Source: JAUVXJ01 sp034430275 (GTDB lineage Bacteria > Chloroflexota > Anaerolineae > UBA7937 > B3-Chlor). Taken from it: DNA of 9,274 nucleotides. The DNA lies in assembly GCA_034430275.1 (NCBI GenBank), contig DAOUEW010000018.1, positions 1-9,274 on the forward strand. The letters are read 5' to 3'. Positions 5,853-9,274 of this stretch are shown here, piece by piece (position 1 is the stretch's first letter; the number at the start of each line of letters is the position of its first letter). Made by a program: the position numbers and the translations under genes. Under the pieces are notes generated by a model. It saw nothing but the letters and a program-made list of their open reading frames with translations, did no database searches and had not been told where the DNA came from.

Positions 5853-7190
5853 TCATTGGCGGGTCCTGCTGCCGTCGTCCGGCGGCAGCTCTTGGCCGGC
5901 TGAACCTTGCCTTCGAGGTAGCGCGAACACGAGCGGGAGGCCCAGCAGGGGAACGACGGCGCTGGCGCCGAAGGCCAAGCGCAGGCTGTAGAGGTCCCCC
6001 AGTACTCCGAGGGCCAGCACAGCCAGGGAGCGAATCACGAAGCTCAAGGCCATGTACAGGCCATTGGCCAAGGCGCGATTGTCGGGAGAACTCTCCTGCA
6101 CCAGAGCCATGATCACGGGAGCGACCGACAGCGAGGTGAAGCCCAGGATGAGCAGGAGAGGGAGCCGCATCCAGCTTTCCGTGGCCAGAAAGGCGAGCAT
6201 GAACAGGGGTGTGCTGAGCATGGCGACGAAGATGACCAGGCGTCGGCCCAGACGATCGCTCAGAGAGCCTCCGACCAGGGCACCCACCACACCTGCCGCC
6301 TCCAGGAGAGTCAGGGACATGCCGGCGAACCACAGGCTCGCTCCGCCTTCAGTGAGGAAGAGGGGGAGATAGGTGGTCAGTGCCGCGAGCGTAAAAACGC
6401 GCGCCGTGATGATGCCCACCAGCGGAACCAGAAGTGGCCTGATGGCGCCAAGCCCTTGTCGGAAGGAGGGCCTCTCATGGCTTTGGGGTGAGCTGACTGG
6501 GACATCCCTGAGAAGCACGTAGAGCAGAAACGAAGCGGCGAGACCGAAGACCATGAGCCAGATCGTCCCCTCCAGAGTCACGAAGCTCAGGGCAGTGACG
6601 ATGACGAGAGGGCCGATCGTGCGGCCAAGTTCGCCGCCCACCATCCACAGGCCCATGCCTCGTCCTAGGCTGCGTCCAGAAAGGCGGCCGGCCACAACCG
6701 GTGCCACGGCGTGGAAGGCAGCGGAACTGAAGCCCACTACCGTGAGGAAGAGGGCGAGGACAGCGTATCGCGGTGCCAGGCCCAATAGGCTCATGATCAC
6801 CGCGGTGACCGCAGGCGCGACAATCACGAAGTAGCGGAGGCTGACCCGATCGGCGAGGTGCCCGATGTAGGGCTGAAATACGGATGGGGCTTGCAGGAAC
6901 ACGCTCAGGGCGCCGGCCTCTACCTTGGAGAGAGTGAGCCTGGAGATGAACTCAGGCAGTAGAGGCGGCAAGAACGCCGTGTAGGTGTCGTGGACGGCGT
7001 GAGCAGCGGTGATGGTGAGGACGCGCCCCGTCTGAAATGGTCCTTGGTCGACTCTGGCTCTGGACGAGCCTCCTTGGTCGGAGAAACGTGACGTGGTAAT
7101 GATGACCTCGTCTTGGGCTGGTACCCGGCAGATTGTGATAAGGCCGCTCTCCGTAGGGAGCGGCTCGGGGTCCGGTGGACCGTTCCGCAT
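5853..7190 (-). CDS. Fsr-like MFS transporter, copy 1 (first of four; start uncertain)
   Basis: This is a major facilitator superfamily exporter-like protein, 445 residues if read from the ATG at 7190. Motifs are AHAVHDTY (63-70), PSVFQPYIGHLADR (102-115), FHAVAPVVAGRLSG (159-172), SDRLGRR (311-317) and VQESSPDNRA (364-373). The first 51 residues are polar, poorly conserved and about 20-30 longer than in the sisters. The ATG at 7190 overlaps a TATAAT box and has no ribosome binding site. There is no further in-frame ATG, GTG or TTG before the conserved core. An ATT at 7100 reads I-T-T-S, matches the M-T-T-S start of copy 3, has GAGG 5 nt upstream and would give a 415-residue protein like the sisters. 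Unique charges occur in membrane segments: E187 and R190 in TM5, and R387 where copies 2-4 have Glu. The substrate is unknown. Confidence 0.88.
   Translation of the reverse strand: MRNGPPDPEPLPTESGLITICRVPAQDEVIITTSRFSDQGGSSRARVDQGPFQTGRVLTITAAHAVHDTYTAFLPPLLPEFISRLTLSKVEAGALSVFLQAPSVFQPYIGHLADRVSLRYFVIVAPAVTAVIMSLLGLAPRYAVLALFLTVVGFSSAAFHAVAPVVAGRLSGRSLGRGMGLWMVGGELGRTIGPLVIVTALSFVTLEGTIWLMVFGLAASFLLYVLLRDVPVSSPQSHERPSFRQGLGAIRPLLVPLVGIITARVFTLAALTTYLPLFLTEGGASLWFAGMSLTLLEAAGVVGALVGGSLSDRLGRRLVIFVAMLSTPLFMLAFLATESWMRLPLLLILGFTSLSVAPVIMALVQESSPDNRALANGLYMALSFVIRSLAVLALGVLGDLYSLRLAFGASAVVPLLGLPLVFALPRRQGSAGQELPPDDGSRTRQ
7106..7109 (-). promoter_or_regulatory. Candidate ribosome binding site for an ATT start of MFS-1
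   Basis: GAGG on the minus strand lies 5 nt before the ATT at 7098-7100. The spacing is normal, but the motif is short and the start codon is rare, so this is a hypothesis. Confidence 0.35.
7143..7164 (-). promoter_or_regulatory. Strong hairpin near the 5' end of MFS-1
   Basis: GCCGCTC (7143-7149) pairs with GAGCGGC (7158-7164). Inside it CC (7151-7152) pairs with GG (7156-7157) around a 3-nt loop, with one bulged base at 7150. This gives about nine base pairs, mostly G-C. No T-run follows, so it is not a plain terminator. If MFS-1 starts at ATT 7100, the hairpin sits in the untranslated leader. Confidence 0.5.
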
Positions 7191-7197
7191 TATACCA
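7189..7197 (-). promoter_or_regulatory. Extended -10 promoter element before MFS-1
   Basis: The minus strand reads TGGTATAAT, an exact extended -10 (TGn-TATAAT). A poor -35 candidate, TTGTAG, lies 20 bp further upstream, but extended -10 promoters do not need a good -35. Transcription would begin near 7182, which is downstream of the ATG at 7190. It lies in the 85-bp gap between pstB and the MFS array and would give the array its own start. Confidence 0.5.
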
Positions 7198-7229
7198 CAG
7201 GTGCTCGGAGGGAGCTACAAGCTCTGTGG
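7195..7229. repeat. Nested inverted repeats in the pstB/MFS-1 gap
   Basis: The outer arms are CCACAG (7195-7200) and CTGTGG (7224-7229), separated by 23 bp. Nested against the right arm is a compact palindrome, GAGCT-ACA-AGCTC (7212-7224). The block abuts the -10 element and covers the -35 region, so it could be an operator. It could instead fold in a read-through pst transcript. No T-run is present. Confidence 0.4.
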
Positions 7230-7275
7230 CCGGGGCGGTGAGGTGGGGCGGTCGAGAGTGGAGTCGGCTGTCCCG

Positions 7276-8124
7276 CTAGCTGATGTCGCCGCTGACGTAG
7301 GCTCGCGTTTTCTCGTCCTGCGGAGAGGTGAAGATTTCCTCGGCGGGGCCGTGTTCTACCAGTTCGCCGAGGTAGAGGAAGAGGACGTAGTCGCCGATCC
7401 TGCGGGCCTGCCGCAGGATGTGGGTAACGACCACAAGAGTGTACTTCTGCTTGAGGAACTCGAACTGCTGCTCGATAAGCTGGGCCGACATGGGATCGAG
7501 GGCCGAGGTAGGCTCGTCAGCCAGGATGACCTCCGGCTCGACCGCCAGTGCCCGGGCCAGGGCGAGTCGCTGTTGCTGGCCCACTGAGAGGCCTGCCGCC
7601 GGATCGTGGAGCCTGTCCTTGACTTCCTGCCACAGTCCTGCCAGACGAAGATAGCACTCCACTAGGAAATCCATGGCATCCCGCTCTTTGGAGAGAGTGC
7701 CCAATCTGGCGATCTCTGAACAGCGCTGCTGCAGGTCTGGAGATTCCTTGATCTCCTCTATCTGCTGCAGAATGTGCTGCTGCTTCATGCGGTGGATGCG
7801 GGGTCCATAGGCGATGTTGTCGTAGATGGACATGGGCAATGGATACGGCTTCTGCGACAGGAAGCCCACCTTCTTCCTGAGAGACAGGACGTCGGCCCTG
7901 GGGTCGTAGATGTTGTGGCCGTCGATCAGCACCTGGCCGGTGACCATGACCTCCTCGTTGAGGTCCACGAGGCGATTGAGGCTTTTCAACAGGGTAGTCT
8001 TGCCGCAGCCCGAGGGACCGATGATGGCGGTGATCTGTCCGTCGGGGATATCCACGGTGATGTCCTGGAGGGCGGTGTGTCGTCCGTACGAGATGTTGAG
8101 ATCGCGCATGCTGATGTGGGGCAT
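7276..8124 (-). CDS. pstB: Phosphate ABC transporter ATP-binding protein PstB
   Basis: This is the ATPase that powers phosphate uptake by the PstSCAB importer, on the cytoplasmic face of the PstA/PstC pore. Motifs in order are Walker A GPSGCGKTT (36-44), Q-loop LSQKPYPLPMSIYDNIAYGP (89-108), signature LSVGQQQ (179-185), Walker B VILADEP (199-205), D-loop SALDP (207-211) and the H-loop His235 in VVVTHILRQA. The order and the PMSIYDN and LWxEVKDRLHD segments are typical of PstB. Two features are unusual. The signature has Val where LSGGQ is the rule, and about 30 extra residues lie between GPRIH (107-111) and LWQEVKDRL (164-172), making 282 residues against the usual 250-260. The ATG at 8124 has a good ribosome binding site overlapping the pstA stop codon. 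All catalytic residues visible here are present, so it should be active. Confidence 0.93.
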   Translation of the reverse strand: MPHISMRDLNISYGRHTALQDITVDIPDGQITAIIGPSGCGKTTLLKSLNRLVDLNEEVMVTGQVLIDGHNIYDPRADVLSLRKKVGFLSQKPYPLPMSIYDNIAYGPRIHRMKQQHILQQIEEIKESPDLQQRCSEIARLGTLSKERDAMDFLVECYLRLAGLWQEVKDRLHDPAAGLSVGQQQRLALARALAVEPEVILADEPTSALDPMSAQLIEQQFEFLKQKYTLVVVTHILRQARRIGDYVLFLYLGELVEHGPAEEIFTSPQDEKTRAYVSGDIS

Positions 8125-8130
8125 GGGGGG

Positions 8131-8140
8131 CTCCTACCTT
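8131..8140 (-). promoter_or_regulatory. Ribosome binding site of pstB
   Basis: AAGGTAGGAG on the minus strand includes the pstA stop codon TAG. Its GGAG ends 6 nt before the pstB ATG, which points to translational coupling of pstA and pstB. Confidence 0.7.
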
Positions 8141-8991
8141 ATGATGTTTCTGCCAAAGCGGCGGGTCAGGAGACGTGCCGCGAGGCTTCCAAGCAGAACG
8201 ATGATCAGCAGTATGAGAGCTGACGCGTAAGCCCGCTGTTGCACCTCGGGAAAGGGCGTAGCCAACTGGAAGAAGACGGCCAGCGGCAGTGATGCGGTGG
8301 GGTCTAGCAGCGAGCGTGGTATGTAGTCGGTATACCCGGCTGTGAAGAGGATGGAGGCGGCGTCGCCGATGCCCCGTCCGAAGGCCAGGACGAAGGCGGT
8401 GATGATACCTGGAACCGCCTGTCTCAGAACTACGCCCATGGTCGTTTCCAGCCTAGTAGTGCCCATCGCGTAGGAAATCTCTTTCAGTTCCCGGGGCACC
8501 ATTCTCACTGCTTCCTCCATGGCCCTGGCCATGATGGGGAACATGACCAGAGAGAGGGCGATGATGCCGCCCAGCAGAGATGCACTGAGGCCAAGATAGC
8601 GCATGATGACGAAGCCAAAGGCCCCGTAGACGATGGAGGGCGTGCCCCACAGAGCGTCGAGGCACAGCCTGGTGATTGTGGCCAGCCGCTTGCCGGTATA
8701 CTCTTTCTGGAGCACGATGGCCGTTGGCAGGCTGAGCAAGATAGCCAGAGCGGACCCTCCGAGCGCCAGGTAGAGCGAGCCCACTATGGCGTTGGCGATG
8801 CCACCCTCTTTGCCGAGGTAGTAGCCACCCTTGGGAGTCTGGAAGATCATGGAAAGGCTAAGGGACGACGCTCCCCGGACTACTACGACGATGATGATGG
8901 CCATCAGGACCATCAAGACCAGGCCCAGTGAGGCGAGCATCAGGCCCTTGAATACGCTTTCCTCCAGTCTTCTGGCCCGCATGGGGATCAT
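8134..8991 (-). CDS. pstA: Phosphate ABC transporter permease PstA
   Basis: This is one of the two membrane subunits of the PstSCAB phosphate importer; with PstC it forms the channel across the cytoplasmic membrane. The 285 residues include hydrophobic segments at about 16-39, 66-93, 112-133, 137-154, 193-216 and 254-275, the expected six. The cytoplasmic EAA loop that docks on PstB is clear: EEAVRMVPRELKEISYAMG (159-177), followed by VVLRQAVPGIITAFVLAFGR (187-206). The usual GE of the following GRxxGE motif is GD here (209-210). The ATG at 8991 overlaps the pstC stop as ATGA. AAGGAGG (8994-9000) lies only 2 nt from that ATG and 11 nt from a second ATG at 8982, so the start could be three residues shorter. 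The gene is followed after 9 nt by pstB. Confidence 0.93.
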   Translation of the reverse strand: MIPMRARRLEESVFKGLMLASLGLVLMVLMAIIIVVVVRGASSLSLSMIFQTPKGGYYLGKEGGIANAIVGSLYLALGGSALAILLSLPTAIVLQKEYTGKRLATITRLCLDALWGTPSIVYGAFGFVIMRYLGLSASLLGGIIALSLVMFPIMARAMEEAVRMVPRELKEISYAMGTTRLETTMGVVLRQAVPGIITAFVLAFGRGIGDAASILFTAGYTDYIPRSLLDPTASLPLAVFFQLATPFPEVQQRAYASALILLIIVLLGSLAARLLTRRFGRNIIR

Positions 8992-9274
8992 GACCTCCTT
9001 TCGACCTGCTGGAGGATCAGGTGCGCCGCCAGGGTGAAGCCCGCCACCACCAGGAGGAGTATGAGGGCGGCGAGCATGAGCGCAGAGTCATACATGGGTA
9101 TGGACATCATCTCACCGTAGTTGTTGGCGATCAGGGCGGGCAATGGATAGGCCGCGTCGAAGAGCGAGGTAGGAACTTGCGGCACGTTGCCGACGACCAT
9201 GAGCACGGCCATGGTCTCGCCGAAGGCGCGAGCGAAGCCCAGCACGATGGCGGCCATGATCCCGCGAAGGGCGC
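8988..9274 (-). CDS. pstC: Phosphate ABC transporter permease PstC, C-terminal part
   Basis: This is the 3' end of the gene for the second membrane subunit of the phosphate importer, cut by the window edge (about 95 codons remain). The fragment starts inside the end of the EAA loop. ALRGIMAAIVLGFARAFGET followed by MAVLMVVGN is the PstC hallmark. After it comes a periplasmic segment with PALIANNYGEM, and a final hydrophobic helix (roughly the last 30 residues) ending in a short basic tail, QQVERRS. The frame stays open to the end of the window, so the internal ATG at 9257 is not the start. The stop overlaps the pstA start by four bases (ATGA), which shows translational coupling. pstS would be expected beyond the right edge but cannot be seen. 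Confidence 0.92.
   Translation of the reverse strand, partial: ALRGIMAAIVLGFARAFGETMAVLMVVGNVPQVPTSLFDAAYPLPALIANNYGEMMSIPMYDSALMLAALILLLVVAGFTLAAHLILQQVERRS
8994..9000 (-). promoter_or_regulatory. Ribosome binding site of pstA
   Basis: A perfect AAGGAGG lies inside the last codons of pstC. The spacing is 2 nt to ATG 8991 and 11 nt to ATG 8982. Neither is ideal, and this leaves the exact pstA start open. Confidence 0.6.

Noticed and set aside
5827..6333. Minus-strand open frame (168 codons) within MFS-1
   Set aside because: It is a +1/-1 frame shadow rich in Arg, Pro and Gly. The MFS-1 frame is intact through the region, so it is not a frameshifted gene part.
2056..7190. Array as a CRISPR, transposon or phage cargo region
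   Set aside because: There are no short regular repeats, transposase, integrase or terminal repeats. The repetition is explained by gene duplication.
2056..7190. MFS genes as ArsJ-type arsenate exporters next to pst
   Set aside because: No GAPDH or ars gene lies in the window, and the motifs fit Fsr better.
7093..7587. Plus-strand open frame (164 codons) spanning the pstB/MFS-1 gap
   Set aside because: It is mostly antisense to pstB, and no ribosome binding site or domain supports it.

Overview
The window is gene-dense bacterial DNA of fairly high GC. It shows no rRNA, tRNA, CRISPR array or insertion sequence. The organism cannot be named from the sequence alone. CorA resembles the Thermotoga maritima type, and PstB is long and divergent, so a deep-branching, non-proteobacterial lineage (Chloroflexota-like, for example) is possible. 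That placement is a weak inference.

Layout. Two plus-strand genes come first: a small MscS-type mechanosensitive channel (1-825) and a CorA magnesium/cobalt channel (865-1932). After a 123-bp convergent gap, everything up to the right edge lies on the minus strand. In the direction of transcription (right to left) the order is pstC (only its 3' end is in the window), pstA and pstB, which are the membrane and ATPase parts of a high-affinity phosphate importer. An 85-bp regulatory-looking gap follows, and then four consecutive paralogous major facilitator (MFS) transporters related to fosmidomycin resistance protein Fsr. They are called MFS-1 to MFS-4 here, in transcription order: 5853-7190, 4626-5840, 3302-4591 and 2056-3309.

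How the genes work together. pstC, pstA and pstB overlap or nearly touch and form one translationally coupled unit. The four MFS genes are also tightly packed (gaps of 12 and 34 nt, then an 8-nt overlap) and are probably one operon. It is either read through from pst or started from its own promoter: an exact extended -10 (TGGTATAAT) sits just upstream of MFS-1.

Most interesting points. (1) There are four diverged tandem copies of one Fsr-like exporter beside a phosphate importer. (2) The first copy, MFS-1, may start at a rare ATT codon at 7100 rather than at the ATG that overlaps the -10 box. This would leave a leader of about 80 nt with a strong hairpin. (3) MFS-1 alone carries extra membrane charges (E187, R190) and an Arg where its three sisters have Glu. 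(4) PstB has an LSVGQ signature and an insertion of about 30 residues.
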